Source of the DNA: Nocardia iowensis
Lineage (GTDB): Bacteria; Actinomycetota; Actinomycetes; Mycobacteriales; Mycobacteriaceae
Direction of reading: 5' to 3'
DNA: 64,000 bases
Assembly: GCF_019222765.1 (NCBI RefSeq)
Contig: NZ_CP078145.1
Location: forward strand, 3,224,001 to 3,288,000
In this document: in pieces, positions 1 through 7,166 of the stretch
How positions within the stretch are numbered: the stretch's first letter is position 1
How the letters are laid out: each line of letters begins with the position of its first letter
Translations under genes and position numbers: made by a program
Notes under the pieces: generated by a model
Databases searched by the model: none
The model's input: the letters and a program-made list of their open reading frames with translations, nothing else
What the model was told of the DNA's origin: nothing

Positions 1-40
1 TGGCCTTGTCCTGGTCGGTCAGGGTGATGGTGATCGACAT
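1..40 (-). CDS. N-terminus of an unidentified protein (cut by window edge)
   Basis: Only the first 13 codons lie in the window, reading MSITITLTDQDKA on the minus strand from an ATG at 38-40. The start is credible because the minus strand carries a GAGGAG Shine-Dalgarno sequence about 8 bases upstream of it. The product cannot be identified from so little sequence. The gene is divergent from the hemerythrin gene at 384, and four phased heptamers lie 93-132 bases upstream of its start. Confidence 0.6.
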   Translation of the reverse strand, partial: MSITITLTDQDKA

Positions 41-383
41 GTCGTGTACTCCTCGGAATCGGTTGTGGCAGTGACGGGAACCGTTGTGGGTGCCGGTCGC
101 TGTGTTCGATGTACACACTTTCGCCGGGCTGGCTGACACCGTGCTGACACACACCTGACCCGCCACTGACACCACTCGACCATCAACGCACCAGCAATCC
201 CGCTGCCGATCGGTCGGACCGCAACCCAGGATTCCCGACAAATTGACACCCATGGACGGTGCAGCGGACGCGGCCAGCAAGGGCGGTGCGTTATCGTCGA
301 TCCAAGGGACATGCCAGTTGCCCCAACGGGCAGTCTGTCTTGGCGTCCAGTACTGACCTGAAGTGCGGCATCAGGGAGGAATT
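41..383. promoter_or_regulatory. Divergent intergenic region
   Basis: This 343-base stretch separates the leftward gene starting at 40 from the rightward hemerythrin gene at 384. It holds the four heptamer repeats at 133-172 and the AGGGAGGA ribosome binding site of the hemerythrin gene at 373-380. I see no convincing coding sequence; the open frames here show no recognisable protein pattern. Confidence 0.5.
133..172. repeat. Four CTGACMC heptamers at exact 11-bp spacing
   Basis: CTGACAC occurs at 133-139, 144-150 and 166-172, and CTGACCC at 155-161. Start-to-start spacing is 11, 11 and 11 bases, so all copies lie on one helix face. Read on the minus strand, toward the gene at 1-40, the unit is GTGTCAG. 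Tandem 7-mers with 4-base spacers are the known architecture of SARP/AfsR boxes and of PhoP direct-repeat units in actinobacteria. Which family binds here is inference. Confidence 0.6.
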
Positions 384-953
384 GTGGACATTACCGAGCT
401 GATCCTCGACGACCACCGTGAGCAGCGGCGGCTGTTCGCGATCCTGGAGCAGATCGATCGCGCGGATACCGCCGTGCTTTCCGCGATCTGGGACAGGCTG
501 GCGGCCTTCCTCGAGCTACACGCGCTGGCGGAGGAGGAGATCTTCTACCCCGTCCTGCTGCAGGCGGGTATCGAGGCCCGCCGCGCGGCCCGGGTGGAGG
601 ACGAGACCCTCGACGCCATCCACGACCACAACGAGATCAGGGACGCGATCGCCGAGGTGGCGCGCCATAAGGTCGGCACCGATGACTGGTACGCCGCTGT
701 CGCAGCGGCAAACTTGGCCAACAGCGACCACATGGCCGAGGAAGAACGCGAGGGCCTAACCGACTTCCGCCGCCTGGCCGGGCTCTCGCAACGTCACCAG
801 CTGGCCGTCGCCTTCGCCGCCTACGAGGCGCGAAACTACGCCGGCGTAGAGCCCGTAGACAAGGACCCCGTCGACTACGTCCGCACGGCAGAAAAGAAGC
901 TGGGAACCGCCACGACCGGATCGCTCAGCGTCGGCAGCTTGAAGCGGAACTGA
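384..953 (+). CDS. Hemerythrin HHE-domain protein
   Basis: A 189-residue cytoplasmic protein built as a hemerythrin-like four-helix bundle, which in this family carries a non-heme di-iron centre used for O2, NO or redox sensing. Iron-ligand motifs follow in order: DDHREQRR near residue 11, ELHALAEEEIFYPVL, IHDHNEIRDAI and DHMAEEEREG. The start chosen is GTG at 384, 4 bases after AGGGAGGA; an upstream in-frame ATG at 363 has no such signal. The C-terminal 50 residues, past the bundle, are charged and probably flexible. The gene stands alone and its partner is unknown. Confidence 0.85.
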   Translation: MDITELILDDHREQRRLFAILEQIDRADTAVLSAIWDRLAAFLELHALAEEEIFYPVLLQAGIEARRAARVEDETLDAIHDHNEIRDAIAEVARHKVGTDDWYAAVAAANLANSDHMAEEEREGLTDFRRLAGLSQRHQLAVAFAAYEARNYAGVEPVDKDPVDYVRTAEKKLGTATTGSLSVGSLKRN

Positions 954-1138
954 CTCGGCCGCAGCAGTCGGTAACCAAAAGCGCCAGCACGCAAGGCCTC
1001 TCGCCGTGCCTCACGGTCGACCGCCGGGCCGCATGTTTCGGGTTCGTTGAGCGGAACGCTGTCTGGTCGAGGGCGTTGGCAGCTACGACACTTTGTTCAT
1101 CAGAGTTTCAAGGCTGTGAAGCCGAACAGGAGGACAGC

Positions 1139-1492
1139 ATGCAATCTACTCGTGGGAACTCGGTTGCGACGGTAGCGAGGGAGCAGGCTCCGCTGACAGC
1201 GGAGGTGTATGGAGCTGAGCGAAAGCAAGCGGGTCTCGGCGTGGCGGCCCGACCAACAGGGGCAACCTTTGGCTCGCTTGTGGCGACTCCGCCGAAGCAT
1301 CCAGCCATTGACCTCTCCGCACTGGAGCCAGCGCCGTTCGAAGAGCTGCTGCAAACAGTTCGAGAGTGGGTCGCGACGCCGACCGAAAATAGAGGTGAGC
1401 CGGACCGGAAACTCATGGCCTGCGCCACCTACTACCAGACCTACGTTTGGACCGGCACGACCTTGGATCCATGGGGCGCCGACTGTGACTGA
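1139..1492 (+). CDS. Probable graspetide (omega-ester/amide RiPP) precursor peptide
   Basis: A 117-residue peptide starting at ATG 1139 behind a GAACAGGAGGA ribosome binding site. Its role as a precursor is inferred from its position 28 bases before an MvdD-type ATP-grasp ligase gene and from its C-terminus. Residues 95-117 (CATYYQTYVWTGTTLDPWGADCD less the start) contain Thr97, 101, 105, 107 and 108 as possible hydroxyl donors and Asp110, 115 and 117 as possible carboxyl acceptors, the pairing that graspetide ligases join into macrolactones. Two cysteines (95, 116) bracket the segment and might form a disulfide. The long leader has a predicted helix, ALEPAPFEELLQTVREW, a plausible ligase recognition element. 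I match it to no named precursor family. An alternative is an unrelated small protein, but length, placement and composition favour a RiPP. Confidence 0.65.
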   Translation: MQSTRGNSVATVAREQAPLTAEVYGAERKQAGLGVAARPTGATFGSLVATPPKHPAIDLSALEPAPFEELLQTVREWVATPTENRGEPDRKLMACATYYQTYVWTGTTLDPWGADCD

Positions 1493-1520
1493 TTCATAAT
1501 TGCCGCGGGAAGGCGCTGAG

Positions 1521-2552
1521 ATGATTCTGATCATCAGTGATCGAAGGGACATCCACGCATATTTCGTCGTCGTTGAACTGGAGAAACTGGGCATCGAATA
1601 CGGGTTTCTCAACGGCGCGGACTTTCCAACAAGTATGACCATGTCGCAGTCGATTGGAGAAGGTGCAGATCTTTGCACCTTCTCCCTCGAAGACGGCTCG
1701 GTTGCGAAAAGTTCCGAGGTGCACGCGGTCTGGTACCGCAAGCCGGGCCTGCCCCGCCTCCATCCTGAGACTGGACCGCACGAACGAGAGTTTGCTTTCG
1801 GTGAATCTCGCGAGGGTCTGCGCGGGCTCTATGATGCACTTCGGCACGCGTATTGGATCAGTCCGCTGGACAATATCAACAAGGCGTCGAACAAGCTACG
1901 TCAGTTGCGCACGGCCGCTCGCTTGGGCTTCAACGTTCCCAGGACTGTTTACACAAATGATCCGACAACCGCGCGTGCGTTCATATCGAATATTGCGGGA
2001 GGTGTCATCTATAAGCCGGTGGGTGATGGGGCGCTGTTCGAGCGGGCGGGCAGGTGGGATCCAGGGACAGTCGTCGGCGAGATATATGCGTCACTGCTCG
2101 ATCAGTCGACCATCGAAGCAGGTATTTCCCGGTTCTCGGCGTGCCCGGCACTGTTTCAAGAGTACATCGAGAAAGACGTCGAGCTTCGCGTAACTGTTGT
2201 AGGCCGATCGGTCTTCGCGGCTGAATTGGATTCGCAATCACACCAGGACGCATCCGTCGACTGGAGACGTGGAGATGTGCTCGCCATAGAACATCGCGTG
2301 CACGAACTTCCCATCGAGGTGCGCCAAAAATGTGTGAGCCTGGTCGAGGAGCTAGATCTGGAGTTCGGCGCCATCGATATGATCAAATGCAAAGATGGAC
2401 GCTATGTATTTCTGGAAATAAATCCCAACGGCCAGTACCTGTGGATCGAAGATATGACCGGGCTCAAAATCAGCAGAGCGATTGCTGAGCAACTCCAGCG
2501 TGGCCACGAGGAGGCAATTCGTCGCGGTCGTGCGTGCCAGGTTCCGTGTTAG
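1521..2552 (+). CDS. ATP-grasp RiPP ligase (MvdD/TgmB-like)
   Basis: A 343-residue ATP-grasp enzyme of the group that uses ATP to activate Asp/Glu side chains of a precursor peptide and close ester or amide rings. The N-terminal pre-ATP-grasp domain carries WYRKPGLPRL near residues 71-80, matching the W-x-R-R/K-P signature of microviridin-type ligases. The C-terminal half has the nucleotide and Mg2+ binding features GDGALFERAG, LFQEYIEKDVELRVTVVG and FLEINPNGQYLW near 297-308. The start is ATG 1521 after GGGAAGG at 1507-1513. Its likely substrate is the peptide just upstream. The usual tgmC-type methyltransferase and a dedicated exporter are absent nearby. Codons such as AAA, ATA, TAT and AAT are commoner than in neighbouring genes, which hints at acquisition by transfer. 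Confidence 0.85.
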   Translation: MILIISDRRDIHAYFVVVELEKLGIEYGFLNGADFPTSMTMSQSIGEGADLCTFSLEDGSVAKSSEVHAVWYRKPGLPRLHPETGPHEREFAFGESREGLRGLYDALRHAYWISPLDNINKASNKLRQLRTAARLGFNVPRTVYTNDPTTARAFISNIAGGVIYKPVGDGALFERAGRWDPGTVVGEIYASLLDQSTIEAGISRFSACPALFQEYIEKDVELRVTVVGRSVFAAELDSQSHQDASVDWRRGDVLAIEHRVHELPIEVRQKCVSLVEELDLEFGAIDMIKCKDGRYVFLEINPNGQYLWIEDMTGLKISRAIAEQLQRGHEEAIRRGRACQVPC

Positions 2553-2581
2553 TTGCTGGTCCGCGGGGACCTCGCGTCGGC

Positions 2582-2615
2582 GGCGGGACGGTGTTGGTGG
2601 CGGGACGGTGTTGGT
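2582..2615 (+). repeat. Perfect 17-bp tandem duplication
   Basis: GGCGGGACGGTGTTGGT occurs at 2582-2598 and again, without a gap, at 2599-2615. It lies in the 267-base stretch between the ATP-grasp stop and the SodC-like gene, which otherwise shows no gene that I can support. It may simply be a replication-slippage product. Confidence 0.8.
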
Positions 2616-2819
2616 GGCCTGCCTACATCGTCCCGTCGGCGTTGGGCCAAGGACACGCGCGCAGGCCAGGGTACCAGCCGAGAGCGGGTTCGCGACCAAA
2701 TCCCCACTCGCGCAACGCCTATCGCAGGGGCCCGCTCCAGCAGGGGCTGCAGGTCTCCGGCGTTGAATTCCCCACATGACGCATTGACGTGGTTTGTGAC
2801 CTCGGCGGAGCCTGGTCGC

Positions 2820-3380
2820 ATGAATTGCAAGCCATTTTTCCTCGGCGCCATTGCCGCCGTTCTCCTGTTTCCCGCAGCACCAGCGAGCGCTGGTGGACCC
2901 ATCGTTTCCGCAGGGACCTTCGCGCCCTGGCGGGACGGTGCCGTCGCCGTCACGTACGACGAGACGCTCGCCCCCGCTGGCAGCCGTGCCATGATCGTCG
3001 CCGTCAATGACGACAAGAAGACCACGGCCGTCCTGACCGTCGCCGGACTCCTCCCGAACCGCGTCTACGGCTCACACGCGCACCTGAAGGCCTGTGGCCC
3101 GAAACCAGCCGACTCCGGCTTCCACTACCAGAACGTGGAAGACCCCAACGCCAAGGACAAGATGTCCATGGACGCGAGATATGCCAACCCGCAAAACGAG
3201 CTCTGGCTCGACTTCACCACCGACGAGCGCGGCAGGGCCACCCAGGTCTCCACCGTCGAGTGGATCTTCCGCAAGGGCCAACCCGGCTCGATCGTCCTGC
3301 ACGAGAAGAAGACCGACACCACAGACGGTAACGCCGGCATGGCAGGCGCCAGGGTCGCCTGCCTGAGCGTCCCGCGCTAG
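2820..3380 (+). CDS. Exported superoxide dismutase family (Cu/Zn SOD-like) protein
   Basis: A 186-residue exported protein. Residues 1-25 form a Sec signal (MNCKPFFLGAIAAVLLFPAA then PASA-G). The mature part has the Cu/Zn-SOD pattern: the SHAH pair, FHYQ, LHEKKTD and the closing GMAGARVACL, which corresponds to the G-x-G-A-R-x-A-C strand with the conserved disulfide cysteine. These place it in the SodC superfamily, which dismutates superoxide outside the membrane. Several actinobacterial members are divergent and enzymatic activity is not assured. The start is ATG 2820; an upstream GTG at 2791 would spoil the signal peptide. It is 267 bases from the RiPP ligase and probably independent of it. 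Confidence 0.75.
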   Translation: MNCKPFFLGAIAAVLLFPAAPASAGGPIVSAGTFAPWRDGAVAVTYDETLAPAGSRAMIVAVNDDKKTTAVLTVAGLLPNRVYGSHAHLKACGPKPADSGFHYQNVEDPNAKDKMSMDARYANPQNELWLDFTTDERGRATQVSTVEWIFRKGQPGSIVLHEKKTDTTDGNAGMAGARVACLSVPR

Positions 3381-3486
3381 TTCCTCCCTGGGTCGTCGCG
3401 CAATTGCGTTGCCGCCCACGGTGTTCGGTTGCAGACCCTATTCCTGGCGGCTGGCGTGCATGCCGTCCGGCGCATAGCCTCGGTGA

Positions 3487-4704
3487 GTGGATCGCGACCT
3501 TTTCGCCGAACGGCTCGCGGCCGCGGCTGCGGCCGCCTTGGAATTCGCCCGGAACAGGGCGATCGAGGAGCTACCGGCATCGCTGCTGTTCCGAGTCCGG
3601 CTGAATCAGTCTTACGATGGGAATCCGGCGCAACCGGGCGAGGTCAGATTTCCCGAGGACAGCTCCTACCACCGCGCTACGGCGTTGCGCCGATGCGACT
3701 TCGAGACCGCGGTCAGCGCATTGTGGCGTGATGGTCGCGTACCCGAGTGGGTGAACGTATCGGTCGCCGCCGTATTCGGCGGGTCGACGATCGTCAAGCT
3801 CGTATGCTGTGGCCGCTTCACCGCCGAAGAGAACAGGCTTTATGACGGCGACGGTATCGCACCGTTCCATGCGCCCGGGCTTTCCCCGCCCGGGATAGGG
3901 CTGCCCATGGCCTTCGACGGCCCCCGAGTCAGCATTCACACCGAAGTCGAATGCTGGGACCGCGACGATCTCGCCATGCTGACCGCGGCACCGGAGCGAG
4001 TGCGCTCTCTGGAGATCATGACCGACGAGTTCGACCGCCGATCATTGTCGGCGATCCCCGACCTGCCGAATGTGGAGCTCATCAAACACCACGCGTGTAC
4101 TACTGGCCTGGCTGCTTTCACCCGCTTTCCGAAACTACGGACATTGCAACTGCACCTGGCAGACTCCAGCGCTTTCCACGTCGGCGCCGAGGTCCGCCTC
4201 GATGCGCTCGAACATCTCTGGATTCGCAATCTGCCCGATCGCCAGTGGGCGCAGCCGGCCTTGCCCGCCAGTGTTCCCCATCTCATGTGGCTGGATCTCC
4301 AAGCCGACAATGCGTTGTGGTTGGACGGATGCTTCCCGCAGTCGTTCTGGTTCGTGACCCTCACCGCAACCAGGCTCGTCGGCTCGGTCCGGCTATCCGG
4401 CAGCGCCGATTATCTGATCGTCAGCCTCGCTGAGGGCACCGACCGAGACATCGTGACGCTACTCGAGGGAAACCCCCAGATCAGCTCGCTGTCCCTGCGA
4501 AACACGCCCGTCACCGATGCCGTCCTGTCGCACCTCGAGCGCCACCGGTTCAAGCACATCACCCTCGAGGACACCAACGTCACCGCTGCGGCCCTTGCCC
4601 GGTTCCAAGCCCGACACCCCGATACCCGCCTGCTACCGGCTCCCAATTCGGCACAGCCAAGCGACGTTTCACCGCCACCGGACGCAGTTGACCTCGACAC
4701 CTGA
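3487..4704 (+). CDS. Unrecognised protein with LRR-like C-terminal half
   Basis: A 405-residue soluble protein with no signal peptide or membrane segment. I do not recognise a named family. From about residue 165 it has a leucine-rich-repeat-like periodicity: VRSLEIMTDEF, LPNVELIKHH, FPKLRTLQLHLAD, LDALEHLWIRNLP, VPHLMWLDLQADN, ISSLSLRNTPVTDAVL and FKHITLEDTNVTAAAL. That suggests a solenoid used for protein binding. The first 160 residues show no clear motif. The GTG at 3487 is used; another GTG lies 4 bases upstream in a different frame. It has no obvious operon partner. Confidence 0.6.
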   Translation: MDRDLFAERLAAAAAAALEFARNRAIEELPASLLFRVRLNQSYDGNPAQPGEVRFPEDSSYHRATALRRCDFETAVSALWRDGRVPEWVNVSVAAVFGGSTIVKLVCCGRFTAEENRLYDGDGIAPFHAPGLSPPGIGLPMAFDGPRVSIHTEVECWDRDDLAMLTAAPERVRSLEIMTDEFDRRSLSAIPDLPNVELIKHHACTTGLAAFTRFPKLRTLQLHLADSSAFHVGAEVRLDALEHLWIRNLPDRQWAQPALPASVPHLMWLDLQADNALWLDGCFPQSFWFVTLTATRLVGSVRLSGSADYLIVSLAEGTDRDIVTLLEGNPQISSLSLRNTPVTDAVLSHLERHRFKHITLEDTNVTAAALARFQARHPDTRLLPAPNSAQPSDVSPPPDAVDLDT

Positions 4705-4992
4705 TCGACCACATCGCGCTCGCCACTCATCACGCCGACCTTCAGCAGAACCCACACATCCACCATGCCCTCGAGGTGCGCTCGTCGCGCTGTGCCGAAA
4801 GCTGTTGCTGCAGAGGGGATGGTGCGATCGGCAAAGGTGCGCCGTGTTACGCGGCGTCGATCGAGGGTGATCTGTTCACCGCCGTAGTCGATTTCGATGA
4901 TGCCGACGATCTGCGCGCGGTGTTCGGGGGCTGGCGAGTCCACATTCGAGCCCGTCAGCGGCGCACGGTGCCCGACCCCGTAGCAGGCTACT
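4705..4992. other. Intergenic stretch, no supported gene
   Basis: Short open frames exist on both strands (for example plus strand 4776-5036 and the minus strand across 4410-5177), but none has a ribosome binding site, a recognisable motif or a codon pattern like its neighbours. It may be decayed coding sequence; I cannot say of what. Confidence 0.4.
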
Positions 4993-5595
4993 GTGGCTGC
5001 CGTGTCCTCGTTAGTGCTGCAGCGAGCTCTGACTGATCGAGCTGATCCTGATCTTCGGCGGCTGCCGGGACGGGTGGAGCTCCTGCTTCGAAGTGTGGAT
5101 GCTCCGCCCAGGCTTGGGGCGCATTTGCGGGTTGTGCACGATGTGGCCTGCGAGTTGGTCGCCTGGGTCCGAACCAACTATGCGGCGGTGGCGGTCAACC
5201 CGGACGCGGTGCTGTTCGGGGCGGCGACACACGATATCGGCAAGGTCATCCATCCAGAAGAGTTGTCCGCGCCGGGGTCAGCACATGAGCAGGACGGATA
5301 CCGCCTTCTGCTCGAGCATGGTGTCGGCGCGGAACTCGCCAGGTTCGCGCGAACCCACGCGTCCTGGTCCGAGGTCGGCGTCGGCGTGGACGATCTGCTG
5401 GTCAGCCTTGCTGACAAGATCTGGAAGGGTAAGCGAGTTCCCGAACTCGAGCAGCTGATCGTGCAACGTCTCGCCGCCGCCGACGGCAGCGAGCCGTGGC
5501 AGGCATTCATGGTCCTGGACGACGAGCTCACCCGCATCGCCGCGGCTGCCGACCGGCGGCTCGCCTTCCAAGCCAACTACCCGACCACTACCTGA
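4993..5595 (+). CDS. HD-domain phosphohydrolase
   Basis: A 200-residue cytoplasmic protein of the metal-dependent HD phosphohydrolase superfamily. Metal-binding features are LGAHLRVVHD near 41-50, the catalytic doublet in THDIGK (H80, D81), AHEQDGY, FARTHASW and LADKIWKGKR. HD proteins of this size usually hydrolyse nucleotides or small phosphoesters, but the substrate cannot be read from the sequence. The start is GTG 4993 or GTG 5002; the first is kept. It converges with the secreted-protein gene ending at 5638. Confidence 0.75.
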   Translation: MAAVSSLVLQRALTDRADPDLRRLPGRVELLLRSVDAPPRLGAHLRVVHDVACELVAWVRTNYAAVAVNPDAVLFGAATHDIGKVIHPEELSAPGSAHEQDGYRLLLEHGVGAELARFARTHASWSEVGVGVDDLLVSLADKIWKGKRVPELEQLIVQRLAAADGSEPWQAFMVLDDELTRIAAAADRRLAFQANYPTTT

Positions 5596-5637
5596 CCAAC
5601 CCAGATCAGGCCAGGCGCAACACCATTGACGCTGTTC

Positions 5638-6132
5638 TCAGCCGAGCGTGAACGTCGCGCGGCCCGCCATGTGCTCCAACTCCAGGGGCTGCGGGTGGCT
5701 CATGTCGAGCGTCACGATCCAAGCTTCCACCCGGCCTGCGCCCGGCGCCGTGCCGAAGCCGGTGATCACGCCGTCCGGCGCGTCGATGACGCCGTTCCCG
5801 TCGACGCGGTGCATCTGTCCGTCGCTGTATCCGGAATCCAGGTTCCGGAAGCGCACCGCGACTCGATAAGGCTCGCACGACTGCCCGGTCTGGGTGATCT
5901 TCACTCGAACACCGAATGAACCGGACTGCGGCTGGGGCACGGTCTCGCCGTTGATGATCGCCGCGCAGTTACCACCCGGGACCCGCGACAGGGTGGGGGT
6001 GAACTGAACGACCGGATCGGAGGGGATGGCGCTGGCGGGTCCGGCGAACCCGACCACCGCAGCCGCGATCGTCGTGGCGATCGCACCGGCCCGAACCGGG
6101 AACTGTTGTACGGAACCACTTTTCAGACTCAT
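5638..6132 (-). CDS. Secreted protein of unknown function
   Basis: A 164-residue exported protein. After MSLKSGSVQQFPVRAGAI a hydrophobic core (IATTIAAAVVGFAGPASA) ends in a signal-peptidase site ASA-I. The mature protein of about 130 residues contains two cysteines that could form a disulfide and is rich in beta-strand-like stretches (VRVKITQTG, VAVRFRNLD, VEAWIVTLD). No family is recognised. The open frame continues upstream to 6666, but that part overlaps the rightward hydrolase gene and lacks coding character; ATG 6132 directly precedes the signal peptide. Confidence 0.7.
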   Translation of the reverse strand: MSLKSGSVQQFPVRAGAIATTIAAAVVGFAGPASAIPSDPVVQFTPTLSRVPGGNCAAIINGETVPQPQSGSFGVRVKITQTGQSCEPYRVAVRFRNLDSGYSDGQMHRVDGNGVIDAPDGVITGFGTAPGAGRVEAWIVTLDMSHPQPLELEHMAGRATFTLG

Positions 6133-6246
6133 GGCCGGTCTATCGGACTGAACTCGAGCGGCGTTACCGATGCGATGGCAGGAATGTACCCAAGGATGTC
6201 TTTCTGGACTCTCGGCAATGAGATCGGCTCCCGGCACAGTGGTCGG

Positions 6247-7080
6247 ATGAGTGAAACCACTGAAGCGCTGAGGACTTCGGTTCAGGTCGACGGTGAGATG
6301 GCCAGTTACCTGACCGTAGAACAGGATGGCCCCACCGTTTTGCTGCTGCACGGCACCTATTGGAGCCGGGTATGGCTTCCCGTGCTCGACCACCTCGCAG
6401 CGGCGGGTCTTCGCCCTATAGCGGTCGATTTCCCCGGGCTGGGGCGCTCGGGCGGCGAGCTCACTCCGGAGACGGCCACGGTCCCGGCTCTCGCGGAGTG
6501 GGTACGGCGATTCGCTTCCGCGTTGCGGATCTCTGGGCCGATCGCCGTGGCAGGTCATGACATCGGCGGCGCCGTCGCCCAGCATCTGCTGGCCCACGAT
6601 CGGCTGGATGTGTCCCGGCTGGCCCTGGTCAACTCCGTCGCCTACGACTCCTGGCCGTCGCCCCACGTGGCGCGGTTCCGAGACCCGGACCTCATCGCGG
6701 CGACCACCCCCGACGACCTACTCGCCGCCCGGCGGCAGGCCGTGACAACGGATCTGGCCGGTGCCGCTACCGAACAGCGAATCGCTGACTATCTGGATCC
6801 GTGGACCGACCCGAGGGTCCGCCGCTCCTGGCTGGCCATGGTGCGGGCGGCCGACAGTCGCTACACCCTTGATCTCGTTCCCGCGCTGCGGCGGTCCACG
6901 GCACCCAAGTTGCTGGTCTGGGGTGCGGACGACGCCTTCGAAAAGGTGGAGTACGCCGAGAAGTTCGTCACCGAGATCCCGCGAGCCAGGCTGCACCGTA
7001 TCCCGCAAGCAGCGCACATCCCCACCGAGAACGCCCCCGGCCAGGTCGCTCGCGCCCTCATCGATTTCTGCACGACGTAG
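6247..7080 (+). CDS. Alpha/beta hydrolase with Asp nucleophile (dehalogenase/epoxide hydrolase-like)
   Basis: A 277-residue cytoplasmic alpha/beta hydrolase. The oxyanion motif is LLLHGTYWS, the nucleophile elbow GHDIGG carries Asp instead of Ser, WGADDAFEKVEYAE supplies a later acid and PQAAHIPTENAP the catalytic His. An Asp nucleophile is typical of haloalkane dehalogenases and epoxide hydrolases, so hydrolysis of a C-X or epoxide bond is more likely than ester cleavage. The substrate is unknown. The start ATG 6247 lies 114 bases from the divergent secreted-protein gene. Confidence 0.75.
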   Translation: MSETTEALRTSVQVDGEMASYLTVEQDGPTVLLLHGTYWSRVWLPVLDHLAAAGLRPIAVDFPGLGRSGGELTPETATVPALAEWVRRFASALRISGPIAVAGHDIGGAVAQHLLAHDRLDVSRLALVNSVAYDSWPSPHVARFRDPDLIAATTPDDLLAARRQAVTTDLAGAATEQRIADYLDPWTDPRVRRSWLAMVRAADSRYTLDLVPALRRSTAPKLLVWGADDAFEKVEYAEKFVTEIPRARLHRIPQAAHIPTENAPGQVARALIDFCTT

Positions 7081-7092
7081 CGTCAAACCCGA

Positions 7093-7110
7093 GCACCGAA
7101 GGCGCGGTGC
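7093..7110. terminator. Small hairpin between convergent genes
   Basis: GCACCG at 7093-7098 pairs with CGGTGC at 7105-7110 around a 6-base loop, in the 86-base gap between the hydrolase stop at 7080 and the end of the leftward aldo/keto reductase at 7167. The stem is short and has no T-run, so this is a weak call. Confidence 0.3.
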
Positions 7111-7166
7111 GACTGAAGGATTGGGTGGACCGAATCTCCTACGCGGGTGTTCTGCGCCGGGACTTT

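Noticed and set aside
19..312. Leftward open frame of 97 codons across the first intergenic region
   Set aside because: No ribosome binding site and the frame differs from the real leftward gene at 1-40; residue composition is not protein-like.
2534..2779. Rightward frames through the tandem duplication
   Set aside because: Low-complexity products of the duplicated GC-rich sequence, without a start signal.
4410..5177. Long leftward frame over the end of the LRR-like gene and the next gap
   Set aside because: Antisense to a well-supported gene for most of its length, with no motif or start site.
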